Positions 8,458 through 17,164 are shown, numbered from the stretch's first letter. The stretch is DNA of 64,000 nt from Sporolactobacillus sp. CQH2019 (GCF_028765345.1 NZ_JARAJZ010000003.1:301595-365594); one strand, 5' to 3'. A program made the numbers and translations. Notes: generated by a model from the sequence alone, not told the origin.

Positions 8458-8745
8458 ATGGGCTATGAAAATTACATTGTACGTTGTGCCGGCTGTGGGG
8501 AACGGCCAGAGCAAATCCCGGAATATCGTGACCGGGCGCGAGAAGAACCTGAGTCGTTTAACAGTGCGCAGGAAGTTGTGTTACTTGATGAGGGTACCTT
8601 TGATCCAAACACAAGGTTGTTTCTTTGCACGGATTGCTACATCAAAGCTGGAATGCCGTTGAACTCGGATTTACGTGGTCGCTATGAGCTTGTGAGAAAT
8701 ATGATGGGCGATTGGGCGAATCCCATTAAAGGAGGCGATAAGTGA
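8458..8745 (+). CDS. Early phage protein with two CxxC pairs
   Basis: 95 residues from the ATG at 8458 (a GTG at 8446 is an alternative and has a better-spaced AAGGG). Cysteine pairs RCAGCGE near the start and LCTDC in the second half suggest a zinc ribbon. No family recognised. It ends with an ATGA overlap on the next small gene and is preceded by GGAG only 4 bases from the ATG, so the start is uncertain. Confidence 0.6.
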   Translation: MGYENYIVRCAGCGERPEQIPEYRDRAREEPESFNSAQEVVLLDEGTFDPNTRLFLCTDCYIKAGMPLNSDLRGRYELVRNMMGDWANPIKGGDK

Positions 8746-8915
8746 TGGACAAAGTGATTCTGTTAAAAATCAACCGGAATGAACTCGAAGACGCGATCAG
8801 GAAATATGTGCAAAGCCCTGATCTTGACTTTGATCAAGTGAAGTTCAGATTCAAACATTTGGCCGACGGAACTATTGAAGTTTGCGGCGCCGATGTGGAA
8901 ATGATTGAAAACTAA
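8745..8915 (+). CDS. 56-residue early phage protein
   Basis: Short acidic protein beginning MDKVILLKINRNELEDAIRK and ending EVCGADVEMIEN. Supported by an AAAGGAGG site 9 bases before the ATG and an ATGA overlap with the preceding gene. A beta-alpha-beta-like composition, no recognised family. Confidence 0.6.
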   Translation: MDKVILLKINRNELEDAIRKYVQSPDLDFDQVKFRFKHLADGTIEVCGADVEMIEN

Positions 8916-8919
8916 AATA

Positions 8920-8939
8920 AGCCGCTCTGCAAAGCGGCT
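8920..8939 (-). terminator. GC-rich hairpin, terminator-like on the minus strand
   Basis: AGCCGCT (8920-8926) and AGCGGCT (8933-8939) form a perfect 7-bp stem with a 6-base loop. The T-rich tail lies on the minus-strand side (TTATTTTAG), not the plus side, so rightward termination would be weak. It could block antisense transcription or shape the early messenger. Confidence 0.45.
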
Positions 8940-8986
8940 CAAATCCTACCTGTGGTCATTGTACCACGAAAGCGAGGTTTTTAGAC

Positions 8987-9397
8987 ATGGCAATTGAAAA
9001 CGCAGCACAAGCAAATGGTGTTTTCCGGGATATGAAAGACTTGGAACGCCAGAGACGGGCGACAAGCGAGTCCATCACAAAACGGAAGCAGGCACTGATC
9101 GACTACTGCCGGACCCAGGGACCAACGCTTGTTTACAATCCGGTAAACGATGAAGACAAACCGACCATGATCCAGACAGTTAAGCGTGTCACGACCAAGC
9201 TTGATCTCAGCTCACTGGCCCTGAACCTCAATGTAGCTGTTTCTGATATGAATGCTCCCGGTATTGCGAAACTGGTTGAAGCCGGCAAGCTGACGGCGGA
9301 AGACTTTGAAAAGTACAAGTACGACGAAGAGACCTACGTCCTGCATCAGCGCAAAGCGCACAAGCAGGAGATCGAACAATTCCGGAACAAGATCTGA
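8987..9397 (+). CDS. Conserved phage protein at the head of the replication module
   Basis: 136 residues, mostly helical and charged, with a coiled-coil-like start (MKDLERQRRATSESITKRKQALIDYCRTQGPT). Lies directly before the CxxC protein and DUF2800, a conserved order in phages with a family A polymerase. Function unknown; probably a replication or recombination accessory. AAAGCGAGG ribosome site. Confidence 0.7.
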   Translation: MAIENAAQANGVFRDMKDLERQRRATSESITKRKQALIDYCRTQGPTLVYNPVNDEDKPTMIQTVKRVTTKLDLSSLALNLNVAVSDMNAPGIAKLVEAGKLTAEDFEKYKYDEETYVLHQRKAHKQEIEQFRNKI

Positions 9398-9410
9398 GGA
9401 GGAGATAAGC

Positions 9411-9869
9411 ATGGCACTGGAACAATCCATTGATAACCTGGCTACAGCCTTAAACCGACTGGCCGCAGCTTTGAGCGATAAAAGCGCTGAAGCACTGGCT
9501 CGTGAGCAGAAGTGGAGCGAAGCAAAGACAGAAAGCTTCCCACCGGAAGAAAAGCCATTACAGCATCCAGACGAAGACCCGAAGCCAAAATACACCGGAA
9601 CAAAATGCAGCGTTTGCGGTGAGCTCCAATTTGATACACCGTCAGGAATTAGCTGTAAAAACGGACACGGCGGGGCTGCTCCTGCTACAGAAACAGCTGA
9701 ACCGCCGATCAAACTGGAGACTGTCCGCGCGAAACTGGCCAAGCTTGCCCAGGCAGGAAAGCAGAAGGAAGTCAAGGCGTTGATTACCAGTTTTGGATTT
9801 AAGAAGCTGTCAGCGATCCCGGCTGAGAAGTTTGCTGAGGTCCTGAAGAAAGCTGAAGAGATCGCATGA
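9411..9869 (+). CDS. Phage protein with a central zinc ribbon
   Basis: 152 residues from the ATG at 9411, which has GAGGAGGAG 8 bases upstream. Layout: N-terminal helix (LATALNRLAAALSDKSAEAL), acidic linker, zinc ribbon KCSVCGE...ISCKNGHG, and a helical C-terminal half (VRAKLAKLAQAGKQKEVKALITSFGFKKL) that resembles the lid-like repeats seen in phage ssDNA-binding partners. Overlaps DUF2800 by 4 bases. Role unknown. Confidence 0.65.
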   Translation: MALEQSIDNLATALNRLAAALSDKSAEALAREQKWSEAKTESFPPEEKPLQHPDEDPKPKYTGTKCSVCGELQFDTPSGISCKNGHGGAAPATETAEPPIKLETVRAKLAKLAQAGKQKEVKALITSFGFKKLSAIPAEKFAEVLKKAEEIA

Positions 9870-11044
9870 GTGGCCATCACGAACTCCGGGCACATGCGGT
9901 TCTGTCCGCATCCGGATCCAAACGCTGGCTTTCCTGCCCGCCATCGGCACAGCTGGAACAGCAATTCCCGGATGACGGTAAGGAAAGCGTCTTTGCCCAG
10001 GAAGGCACGCTTGCACATGAGTTTGCGGAATTGTATCTGCTTTACGCGACCCATCAGATCAAGGCGCCTGAGTTCAACCGGAAGCGGAAGGCATTGGAAA
10101 AGAATGAACTGTTCAGTCCGGACATGATCGATTACATCGACAGCTACATTACGACGGTTATGGAACGGCTGAACACGGCCAAGGCAGAATCCGGAGACGC
10201 GTTCGTCATGATCGAACAGAAACTGGACTTCTCGCCCTGGGTTCCCGGTGGATTCGGTACCGGTGACGCACTGATTATCAGCGATAAAGCCATTGAAATA
10301 TGCGACCTCAAGTATGGCAAAGGTGTCCCCGTCAGTGCAGTCGGGAACACCCAGATGAGACTATATGCGCTAGGGGCACTCAATGGGTACGGCGTATTAT
10401 ATGAGCCCGATCATGTCCGTATGACTATCGTACAGCCCAGACTTGACAGCATATCCACCGATCAGCTGACGGTCGAAGAGCTGACCAGATGGGCGGCAGA
10501 GGTTGCCAAGCCAACTGCGGAGAAAGCAGCTGCTGGCAAAGGCGAATACAAAGCCGGTGACTGGTGCCGGTTCTGCCGGGCAAAGGCGGTCTGCCGAGTC
10601 CGCGCTGAAGCCAATCTGGAACTCGCCAAGAAAGAATTTGCCGATCCACCAACACTCAGCAATGAGGAAATTGGTGATGTGCTGTCCAAGGCAGACGAGC
10701 TCCGGAAGTGGGCGGAAGATGTTGAGAACTATGCTCTGGTCCATGCAGAGAACGGTGAGAAGTTCCCCGGATGGAAGCTGGTCGAGGGTCGAAGCAATCG
10801 GAAATACACCGATGAAGACCAGGTCGCAGTCCGGCTGATCGCTGAAGAATACACGGAAGACGATATTTACCAGAAAAAGATTCTGGCCATCACGAAAATG
10901 CAGAAGCTGCTCGGTAAGAAACGGTTTGAAACGCTGCTCGGTGATCTGATCGTGAAGCCGGCCGGAAAACCGACGCTGGTACCGGAATCGGACAAGCGCC
11001 CGGAAATCGGATCCACTGCCTCAGCCGCTGAAGATTTTAAATAA
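9866..11044 (+). CDS. DUF2800 protein, PD-(D/E)XK nuclease fold
   Basis: 392 residues of the DUF2800 group, related to RecB/Cas4-type exonucleases and part of phage recombination modules. Seen: the N-terminal HAVLSASGSKRWLSCPPSA motif, nuclease core ALIISDKAIEICDLKYGKGVPV (Asp and Glu/Asp-x-Lys pattern), and clustered cysteines near the middle (WCRFCRAKAVC) that could hold an iron-sulfur cluster as in Cas4/AddB. Followed by its usual partner DUF2815. Biochemical role in this phage is inferred from the family. Confidence 0.85.
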   Translation: MSGHHELRAHAVLSASGSKRWLSCPPSAQLEQQFPDDGKESVFAQEGTLAHEFAELYLLYATHQIKAPEFNRKRKALEKNELFSPDMIDYIDSYITTVMERLNTAKAESGDAFVMIEQKLDFSPWVPGGFGTGDALIISDKAIEICDLKYGKGVPVSAVGNTQMRLYALGALNGYGVLYEPDHVRMTIVQPRLDSISTDQLTVEELTRWAAEVAKPTAEKAAAGKGEYKAGDWCRFCRAKAVCRVRAEANLELAKKEFADPPTLSNEEIGDVLSKADELRKWAEDVENYALVHAENGEKFPGWKLVEGRSNRKYTDEDQVAVRLIAEEYTEDDIYQKKILAITKMQKLLGKKRFETLLGDLIVKPAGKPTLVPESDKRPEIGSTASAAEDFK

Positions 11045-11063
11045 AAAGGAGATTGATTGAATT

Positions 11064-11633
11064 ATGGCTACAAGAAACACTGACACGAAAGTCGTTACCG
11101 GAAAAGTACGTTTCTCTTATCTGCACTGCTTTGAGGCCGTTGCTATCCAGGACGGGCAGGATCCGAAATACTCGGTTTCTCTGCTGATCCCGAAATCAGA
11201 TACAACGACCCTGCGGAAGATCAAAGCGGCCACTGATGCCGCTAAGAAAGCCGGAGCCAGCAAGTGGGGCGGAAAGATTCCGGCCAACCTGAAAACGCCA
11301 CTACGTGACGGCGACGCTGAACGGCCGGACCAGGAAGAATACAAGGGCTGCTACTTCCTAAACGCATCAAGCAAGACGAAGCCTGGCGTGGTCGACCAGC
11401 ACCTGAACGCGATCATCGATTCAGATGACCTGTACAGCGGCTGCTACGGCCGCGCAAGCCTGAACTTCTATGCCTATAACGCAGCCGGAAATAAAGGTAT
11501 TGCCGCCGGACTGAACAATCTGCAGAAGATGGAAGACGGCGACTATCTCGGCGGACGTTCGAAGGCTGAAGACGACTTCGACGCGATCGATACCGGAGAC
11601 GTTCAGCAGGAAACAGAAGATTTTCTCGGATAA
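11064..11633 (+). CDS. DUF2815 single-stranded-DNA-binding-like protein
   Basis: 189 residues, DUF2815 (gp2.5-like OB fold). KVRFSYLHCFEA, QDPKYSVSLLIPKSD and YSGCYGRASLNFYAYNAAGNKGIAAGLNN are family signatures, with an acidic C-terminal tail (EDDFDAIDTGDVQQETEDFLG) as in ssDNA-binding proteins that recruit partners. It probably coats single strands for the adjacent polymerase and nuclease. RBS AAAAGGAG upstream. Confidence 0.85.
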   Translation: MATRNTDTKVVTGKVRFSYLHCFEAVAIQDGQDPKYSVSLLIPKSDTTTLRKIKAATDAAKKAGASKWGGKIPANLKTPLRDGDAERPDQEEYKGCYFLNASSKTKPGVVDQHLNAIIDSDDLYSGCYGRASLNFYAYNAAGNKGIAAGLNNLQKMEDGDYLGGRSKAEDDFDAIDTGDVQQETEDFLG

Positions 11634-11649
11634 AATCTAGCAAATTGAC

Positions 11650-11687
11650 TGAGAGGGAAAGCACATACGCTCTCCCTCTCATTTTTA
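11650..11687 (+). terminator. Terminator-like hairpin between DUF2815 and the polymerase gene
   Basis: TGAGAGGGA (11650-11658) pairs with TCCCTCTCA (11673-11681) and is followed by TTTTTATAG. Its place within the replication operon suggests partial termination or a processing site rather than a full stop. Confidence 0.7.
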
Positions 11688-11709
11688 TAGGAAAGGAGCT
11701 TAAGAGATC

Positions 11710-13683
11710 ATGACAACCTTGGCGATTGATCTAGAAACATACAGTGACAACAGCATTGACAACGGCGTTTACAAGTATGTCGATACACCAGAGTTTCGGA
11801 TCCTGATCTGCTCGTTTGCCTTTGACAGCGATCCGGTTGAAGTCGTCGACCTGGCCCGCGGTGATAATCTGCCAAAGGACGTGAGAGACGCGCTGACGAT
11901 GAAAGGCGTCATCAAGACTGCTTTCAACGCCAGTTTTGAACGCACCTGCCTGGGCAGATCTTTTCACTACATGGACCCGGACGAATGGCGCTGCAGTATG
12001 ATTCTTGCCCTGACGCTGGGCCTGCCGGCAAGCCTTGACGGAGTGGCTAAAGTGCTGAAGCTGGACGCGCAGAAAGACGCTGCCGGCAAAGCGCTGATCA
12101 AGTTTTTCTCTATGCCGTGCAAGCCGGACCTGCTGAATGAAGGCAGGACGCGGCATCTGCCGCATGATGATCCGGACGGCTGGGAGCGGTTCAAGTATTA
12201 CTGTGGCCAGGACACTGAAGTTGAACGCGGGATCCGGAACCGGCTTTTAAAATACGCACCGAGTGACTTTGAGAATCATCTGTGGGCAATCGATCAGAGG
12301 ATTAACGATCGAGGCGTCGGCATCGATCCGCAGCTGGTCGAGAACGCAATCCGGATCGATGCGGCAAACAGTGCCTATTATCTCGAAAAAGCGCAGAAGC
12401 TGACGGGGCTGCCGAATCCGAACAGCCCGGCTCAGATCAAAGGCTGGCTGGAAGACCAGGGCATGCAAAAGGTTGGCAGCCTCGGCAAAAAGCTGATGCC
12501 TGGACTGATCAAAAAGGCACCGAATGAGACGGTTCGTGAAGTCCTCAGGATCCGTCAGGCAACATCAAAAACGTCCGTGAAGAAATACACGCGGATGAAA
12601 GAAGCTGCCTGCCATGACCGCCGTGTGCGCGGGACGATGCAGTTTTACGGCGCATCACACACGGGGCGCTGGGCGGGACGAATTATTCAGCCGCAGAATC
12701 TATCCAAGAATCACATGAGTAACACGGATCTGGATACGGCCCGCCAGCTGGTCAAGGCCGGCGACAAGGAAGCTATTGGCTTACTGTTTGACGACACCGC
12801 TGATGTCCTCTCTCAGCTGGTCCGGACAGCGCTTGTGCCGGCATCAGGGCACACATTCATCGTTTCTGATTTCTCAGCGATCGAAGCGCGAGTAATTGCC
12901 TGGCTTGCCGGCGAGAAATGGCGGCTCGAAGTCTTCCGCGGACACGGGAAAATCTATGAAGCTTCGGCGTCTCAGATGTTTCACGTGCCGATCGGGTCGA
13001 TCCACAAGGGTGATCCTCTAAGGCAGAAGGGCAAAGTCGCAGAACTCGCGCTGGGTTACGGGGGCGGACCGCATGCGCTGATTACTATGGGCGCTCTCTC
13101 CATGGGACTGACAGAGGATGAACTGCCAGACATTGTCACCAAGTGGCGGAAAGCCAGCCCGGCGATTGTCAAACTATGGCGAGATTGCGACGCTGCGGCG
13201 CTTGAAGCTGTGAAGAAAAAAACATCGTTAACGCTTCAGAGGGGATTGAAATTCAGCTATGAAGCCGGAACCCTGTTCATCCGACTTCCCAGCGGACGGC
13301 GGATTGCTTTTGCTAAGCCCCGGATCGAAGAGGATCCGGAGCACGGAAGGGACAGCCTGACGTATGAGGGAACAGGACAAAGTAAGCAGCGGATCCCGGG
13401 CATGCCAACAAACTGGGTCCGGCTCCGGACGTATGGCGGGAAACTGGTCGAGAACATTGTCCAGGCAACCGCCCGGGACGCTCTAGCCAATGCCATGACA
13501 CACGTTGATGAAGCCGGGATTCCTATCGTTTTCCATGTTCACGACGAACTGGTCGCTGAAGTTGGGGAAGGCAGCATCACGCCGGATCAGATGTCAGCAA
13601 TCATGTGCCGGAAAGCGGCATGGATGGAAGGATTGCCGCTGAAGGCCGACAGTTATCAAACTGACTACTATAAAAAAGATTAA
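11710..13683 (+). CDS. Phage family A DNA polymerase with exonuclease domain
   Basis: Replicative polymerase, 657 residues. N-terminal DnaQ-like 3'-5' exonuclease: Exo I IDLETYS (residue 5-11), Exo II in FNASFERTC, and an Asp near DTEVERG. Polymerase motif A VSDFSAIEARVIAWL (about 385-399), motif B KGKVAELALGYGG (about 436-448), motif C HVHDELVAEV (about 609-618). Followed by MazG-like and clamp-like genes, so the phage appears to bring its own elongation machinery. Confidence 0.94.
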   Translation: MTTLAIDLETYSDNSIDNGVYKYVDTPEFRILICSFAFDSDPVEVVDLARGDNLPKDVRDALTMKGVIKTAFNASFERTCLGRSFHYMDPDEWRCSMILALTLGLPASLDGVAKVLKLDAQKDAAGKALIKFFSMPCKPDLLNEGRTRHLPHDDPDGWERFKYYCGQDTEVERGIRNRLLKYAPSDFENHLWAIDQRINDRGVGIDPQLVENAIRIDAANSAYYLEKAQKLTGLPNPNSPAQIKGWLEDQGMQKVGSLGKKLMPGLIKKAPNETVREVLRIRQATSKTSVKKYTRMKEAACHDRRVRGTMQFYGASHTGRWAGRIIQPQNLSKNHMSNTDLDTARQLVKAGDKEAIGLLFDDTADVLSQLVRTALVPASGHTFIVSDFSAIEARVIAWLAGEKWRLEVFRGHGKIYEASASQMFHVPIGSIHKGDPLRQKGKVAELALGYGGGPHALITMGALSMGLTEDELPDIVTKWRKASPAIVKLWRDCDAAALEAVKKKTSLTLQRGLKFSYEAGTLFIRLPSGRRIAFAKPRIEEDPEHGRDSLTYEGTGQSKQRIPGMPTNWVRLRTYGGKLVENIVQATARDALANAMTHVDEAGIPIVFHVHDELVAEVGEGSITPDQMSAIMCRKAAWMEGLPLKADSYQTDYYKKD

Positions 13684-13702
13684 ATCAAAGGAATGATAAA
13701 CG

Positions 13703-14038
13703 ATGGAATTTGACACATATCAGGAATTATCAAGCCGAACAGCAAACTCAGATGAAAAGGGTCGTGACCTGCTGGCAAACTTTGCGCTCGGACTGGCTGG
13801 TGAGGCCGGAGAAGTCGCCGACCTAATCAAGAAGTACCGGTTTCACGGCCACGAATTGAAACAGGAGGACCTCATCAAGGAGCTGGGTGACGTCCTCTGG
13901 TACGCCTCACTGATTGCTCAGCTGGCGGCAATCAGTTTTAACGAAGTCGCTGAGTCAAACATTGCCAAGCTGATGACACGGTATCCGGACGGGTTTAACA
14001 GTGCCGACAGCATAAAGCGGGTGGATGTCCATGAGTAA
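13703..14038 (+). CDS. MazG-like nucleotide pyrophosphohydrolase
   Basis: 111 residues, all-alpha NTP-PPase superfamily. GLAGEAGEVADLIKK and KELGDVLWY supply the E-x-x-E and E-x-x-D metal ligands. These enzymes hydrolyse (d)NTPs or ppGpp-like nucleotides to monophosphates; phage copies sit beside polymerases, as here. 20 bases after the polymerase, overlapping the next gene. Confidence 0.85.
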   Translation: MEFDTYQELSSRTANSDEKGRDLLANFALGLAGEAGEVADLIKKYRFHGHELKQEDLIKELGDVLWYASLIAQLAAISFNEVAESNIAKLMTRYPDGFNSADSIKRVDVHE

Positions 14039-14249
14039 TGTCATCAAGGCGGAAGATATTAACGCACCCGCCTACTACACGCGCGGCAAGATCGATACCT
14101 GGGACTTTATCATTGACAAACGACTCGATTTTCTCGAGGGGAACGTCGTCAAATACGTCGTCCGCTGGAAAGAGAAAAACGGCGTCGAGGATCTGAAAAA
14201 GGCACGGGTTTATCTTAACAAACTGATTCGGGAGGCGGAGAAAAAATGA
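14025..14249 (+). CDS. DUF3310 phage protein
   Basis: 74 residues with the DUF3310 pattern: an N-terminal PAYYTRG segment, IDTWDFIIDKRLDFLEGNVVKYVVRWKEKNGVEDLKKARVYLNKLI. Small helical protein common in phage nucleotide-metabolism clusters, function not established. Starts inside the MazG-like gene; the in-frame ATG at 14031 is an alternative. Confidence 0.8.
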   Translation: MSMSNVIKAEDINAPAYYTRGKIDTWDFIIDKRLDFLEGNVVKYVVRWKEKNGVEDLKKARVYLNKLIREAEKK

Positions 14250-14455
14250 ATCCGCAAACTAAGGTAACTTTCAACCTGAATATTGGCCTCTATGGATGCG
14301 ATCAGAAAGAAACGTTCACACTTGACGAACTCGGATATGACCCGGAAATTGATACCAATACCGATATTGATAAGCTTCTTGAGGAGAAATGGCAGGAATG
14401 GAGCAATGAGTATATCGACGGTGGATGGGAAATCAGAGAGGCGGAGAAAAAATGA
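14246..14455 (+). CDS. Small acidic phage protein, unknown function
   Basis: 69 residues, acidic (TLDELGYDPEIDTNTDIDKLLEEKWQEW). ATGA overlaps link it to both neighbours and GGAGGCGGAG precedes the ATG. Resembles phage helper proteins that follow DUF3310 but no family is recognised. Confidence 0.6.
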   Translation: MNPQTKVTFNLNIGLYGCDQKETFTLDELGYDPEIDTNTDIDKLLEEKWQEWSNEYIDGGWEIREAEKK

Positions 14456-15105
14456 AGAAAAATGAGTTTGACATTATGCTTTATTCAGGAATTGACCTTT
14501 TAAAATCATACGACGCGGGAAAAGACATAAACAACGAGATTATTAAAACCTGCGAGCCCTTTATTAAGTCCAGAGCACTCCGGTTAAAGCCTTGGTCCAT
14601 GGAACTCGACGATGCTGTCAACATTGGCAGACTCCAATGCTATAAATGCCTGATCCGTTTAAAGAGCTACAGGATTAATCAGACTGCTGACTATGACCAT
14701 CGGTTCAGATATTTTCTGAAAACGATCAGCACCGCTATGGATCACAGTTTTGCGAATGAGGCAAAAGCTAAAAAAAGGAAAAAGCGCGACGGAATCACTC
14801 TAAGCCTCAATGCTGCCGCCGATGAAGATGGATCAGAATTTATTGACATCGTTCAGCCCGGCGGCACAGAAAAAATAAATATTATGTTTCTCGCTGGGGA
14901 CGTTGTCAAAAAGACGCTTGGTGAGTTTAGCATTGACCATCAAAAAATAATTATCAGATACCTAAACACAAACGAAAGCAAGGCAGCCGTAGCAAGATAC
15001 TTTAGCATCCACAGATCATGGGCGGGAAAAATTATTAATCAATTTTTTAAAAAGATCGAATTAAATTCGATCAAGCTTGGCTACAGAAAGGAGGAAATTG
15101 AATAA
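14452..15105 (+). CDS. Sigma-70-like phage protein
   Basis: 217 residues from the ATG at 14452, which overlaps the preceding stop. Looks like a divergent sigma factor: a region 2-like helix set (LDDAVNIGRLQCYKCLIRLKSY, YDHRFRYFLKTISTAMDHSF) and a C-terminal region 4-like HTH (IDHQKIIIRYLNTNESKAAVARYFSIHRSWAGKIINQFFKKI). Sits within the replication operon, so it might switch on middle genes or be a regulator. A second sigma-region-4-like protein is encoded at 21709-22188. Function is inferred from fold pattern only. Confidence 0.6.
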   Translation: MKKNEFDIMLYSGIDLLKSYDAGKDINNEIIKTCEPFIKSRALRLKPWSMELDDAVNIGRLQCYKCLIRLKSYRINQTADYDHRFRYFLKTISTAMDHSFANEAKAKKRKKRDGITLSLNAAADEDGSEFIDIVQPGGTEKINIMFLAGDVVKKTLGEFSIDHQKIIIRYLNTNESKAAVARYFSIHRSWAGKIINQFFKKIELNSIKLGYRKEEIE

Positions 15106-15737
15106 TGACCATCTCTTACACAACTTTTATTAAGCACGCTAGCAAACTTACAAAGCATGTCGGCGAAGCAAGACCAGTTCTTCAGGGCGTTTTTCACCGA
15201 GCAAAAGGTGGCGCTCTGATAGCCACTGACAGCCATCGTCTGTATAAAGCAACCGGCGTCTACAGCGGCGGTACGGATGCCGTGATTAATCCGGTGACAG
15301 GTGAAACGATCGACGGAGTTTATCCGGATACGGACAAGATCATACCCGACAACCCTAAGGCAGAATTTCAGCTGGAAAGCATTGACCGAATCGTGCCTAT
15401 GCTGAAGCCTTTTTCCGAGCTTGCCCGATACTCCAGATATGAAGACAAACCGGATAAAAAAGGAGATCAGCTGATCGACCTCGTGACTGCTTTTAAGGAC
15501 TTAATTACCAAGACACGTAAAAACTATGTACCTGCAAAACTCGTTATTGGCGGAAGTAATGGCGAAGATACACCAGTCAGCGAGACTTTACGGGCTACTT
15601 ACCTGCTCGAAGCGCTTGACCTGTTCCGGGATGCCGGATACGACGGGGCAACGCTGCAGTATTTTGGCGAGACGCGACCAATTGTTATTATACACGACGA
15701 GCTGCTGGCACTAATTATGCCAGTGTGGACGTTCTGA
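15105..15737 (+). CDS. Sliding-clamp-like (DnaN-like) phage protein
   Basis: 210 residues. EARPVLQGVFHRAKGGALIATDSHRLYKATG matches the first domain of beta clamps (RPVLTGV...ATDSHRL), and the end, RPIVIIHDELLALIMPVWTF, matches the clamp C-terminal ILPVR strand. Bacterial DnaN is about 370 residues with three domains, so this is a shortened form, perhaps two domains. Its neighbour genes encode the phage polymerase and helicase, consistent with a processivity factor. AAAGGAGG site, overlapping the preceding stop by one base. Confidence 0.7.
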   Translation: MTISYTTFIKHASKLTKHVGEARPVLQGVFHRAKGGALIATDSHRLYKATGVYSGGTDAVINPVTGETIDGVYPDTDKIIPDNPKAEFQLESIDRIVPMLKPFSELARYSRYEDKPDKKGDQLIDLVTAFKDLITKTRKNYVPAKLVIGGSNGEDTPVSETLRATYLLEALDLFRDAGYDGATLQYFGETRPIVIIHDELLALIMPVWTF

Positions 15738-15748
15738 GGTGATCGCTT

Positions 15749-16237
15749 ATGGACCGAGAAAAAGCAGCGCAGGTGCGACTGGAAATATGCCATCTTCTGG
15801 ATCAGTGCGGAACCTGTCCAAAACGTTACTCGTACAGCAGCCACACGCGGCCGGAAAAAAAGTGCGGCACCTGCAAGCTGTACGCGAAGATCAGGGATGC
15901 CGGCGAAAGGCTGGCCGCGATTGAGGAAAAGCCAAAGGTAGGAAATCCGACAAAATTAAACATGTCGCGCGGACAATACTTTGACTACCGAAGACGGGGA
16001 TTTAGTGATGAAGAGATAGCTGATGAAATCGGTATCCATCGCACGACACTTAGCAGCTGGAAACATAGAAATGGTATACGAAAAAGACAACTTCCAGCAT
16101 CTGATCAGGAGATCATCGACGCCTATCTGAGCGGATTGTCTATGAACAAAATAGAAAAGAAAATGCATTGCGGAAGACCTCATATCTACAAAATTTTGAA
16201 TAAACACGGTATCGGAAAGAGAGCAGATAAAAAATGA
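15749..16237 (+). CDS. Zinc-cysteine and helix-turn-helix DNA-binding phage protein
   Basis: 162 residues. N-terminal cysteines (CHLLDQCGTCPKR, KKCGTCKLY) suggest metal binding. The C-terminal half has two helix-turn-helix-like segments: RGFSDEEIADEIGIHRTTLSSWKHRNGI and SGLSMNKIEKKMHCGRPHIYKILNKHGI, the second as in resolvase/Trp-repressor-like proteins. Likely regulator or DNA-binding replication accessory. Overlaps the next gene by 4 bases. Confidence 0.65.
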   Translation: MDREKAAQVRLEICHLLDQCGTCPKRYSYSSHTRPEKKCGTCKLYAKIRDAGERLAAIEEKPKVGNPTKLNMSRGQYFDYRRRGFSDEEIADEIGIHRTTLSSWKHRNGIRKRQLPASDQEIIDAYLSGLSMNKIEKKMHCGRPHIYKILNKHGIGKRADKK

Positions 16238-16983
16238 AATTGACGACGGAAAAGATAAATGAGCTCTTCGGCGTTGATGATAGCTGGAAGGCCCCGGACC
16301 GACTAATGAAGATCCTGTTTGACCGTGAACGTAGAGAAAAGTTATTTCGTGAATTCCTAACGATCGAATCGGATGTCAGCTATGACTGGTTTTATCAATA
16401 TTTTCAGGACGAAGCAGCCGACCGTGTAAAGAAAAAACAGGATTTTACACCGGTGTCAGTCAGTCGTGTGCTGTCAACACTCATCGGGCATGATAAAGGG
16501 ACTAATTATGACTGCGCGGCCGGTACCGGCGGGCTGACCATTCAAAAGTGGCAGCATGATCGGATGCAATACACGCCGATGGACTACTTCCCATCAGATC
16601 ATTTTTACCACTGTGAGGATCTAAGCGATAGGGCAATTCCATTTTTATTATTCAACCTGATAATCCGTGGTGTCAACGCCTGCGTTGTCCATTGCGATGT
16701 GCTGACAAGGGAAGCTAGAGGCGCATTCTTTATTCAAAATGACAACGACGATGCCCTGCAGTTCAGCAGTCTGAACGTGATTCCATATACCGACGCAAAC
16801 GCCCGGGAACTCGGTGTGAATTGGAAAGATCAGCGGTATCTGGATCATATTGAGAGCCCGGAGGTACCACTGTTCCTGGAAGACTATGAAAAACACAAAA
16901 TATGGAAAGATCACCAGCACAAAATTGCTGAAAAGCTTAAAAAGATAACTTATCAAATAGAGAAAGGAGCAACAGCAAAATGA
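16234..16983 (+). CDS. N6-adenine methyltransferase-like phage protein lacking the NPPY motif
   Basis: 249 residues similar to the HsdM/N6_Mtase fold: the DFTPVSVSRVLSTLIG segment and SAM-binding motif I YDCAAGTGGLTI (about residue 90-101) are clear. The place of catalytic motif IV (NPPY/F) instead reads FFIQNDNDDALQFSSLNVIP, so no canonical catalytic tetrad is visible. It may be a non-catalytic SAM- or DNA-binding derivative or use another residue. No restriction subunit is nearby. Overlaps both neighbours. Confidence 0.7.
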   Translation: MKLTTEKINELFGVDDSWKAPDRLMKILFDRERREKLFREFLTIESDVSYDWFYQYFQDEAADRVKKKQDFTPVSVSRVLSTLIGHDKGTNYDCAAGTGGLTIQKWQHDRMQYTPMDYFPSDHFYHCEDLSDRAIPFLLFNLIIRGVNACVVHCDVLTREARGAFFIQNDNDDALQFSSLNVIPYTDANARELGVNWKDQRYLDHIESPEVPLFLEDYEKHKIWKDHQHKIAEKLKKITYQIEKGATAK

Positions 16984-17146
16984 CAAGAAAAAGGGTAATC
17001 AACTTTGTCGATTACTACGATGACTGGATCGAAACGTACAAGGCCGGTGCAAGCATTACTGAGTCCAATAAAAGCTAAAGGACAACTTAGCCTTTGGGAT
17101 TGTTCAGGATATTTTTAATTCGCAGTTCGACACGGATGCGCCATAA
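16980..17146 (+). pseudogene. Short phage gene, apparently frameshifted
   Basis: An ATG overlapping the previous stop opens MTRKRVINFVDYYDDWIETYKAGASITESNKS, 32 residues ending at 17078. A second frame then reads DNLAFGIVQDIFNSQFDTDAP to a stop at 17144-17146. The joined length (about 54 residues) and lack of a start for the second half suggest one small gene with a frameshift. No family recognised; it could also be two independent fragments. Confidence 0.45.
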
Positions 17147-17164
17147 AAGAAAGGAGCGGAGGTC

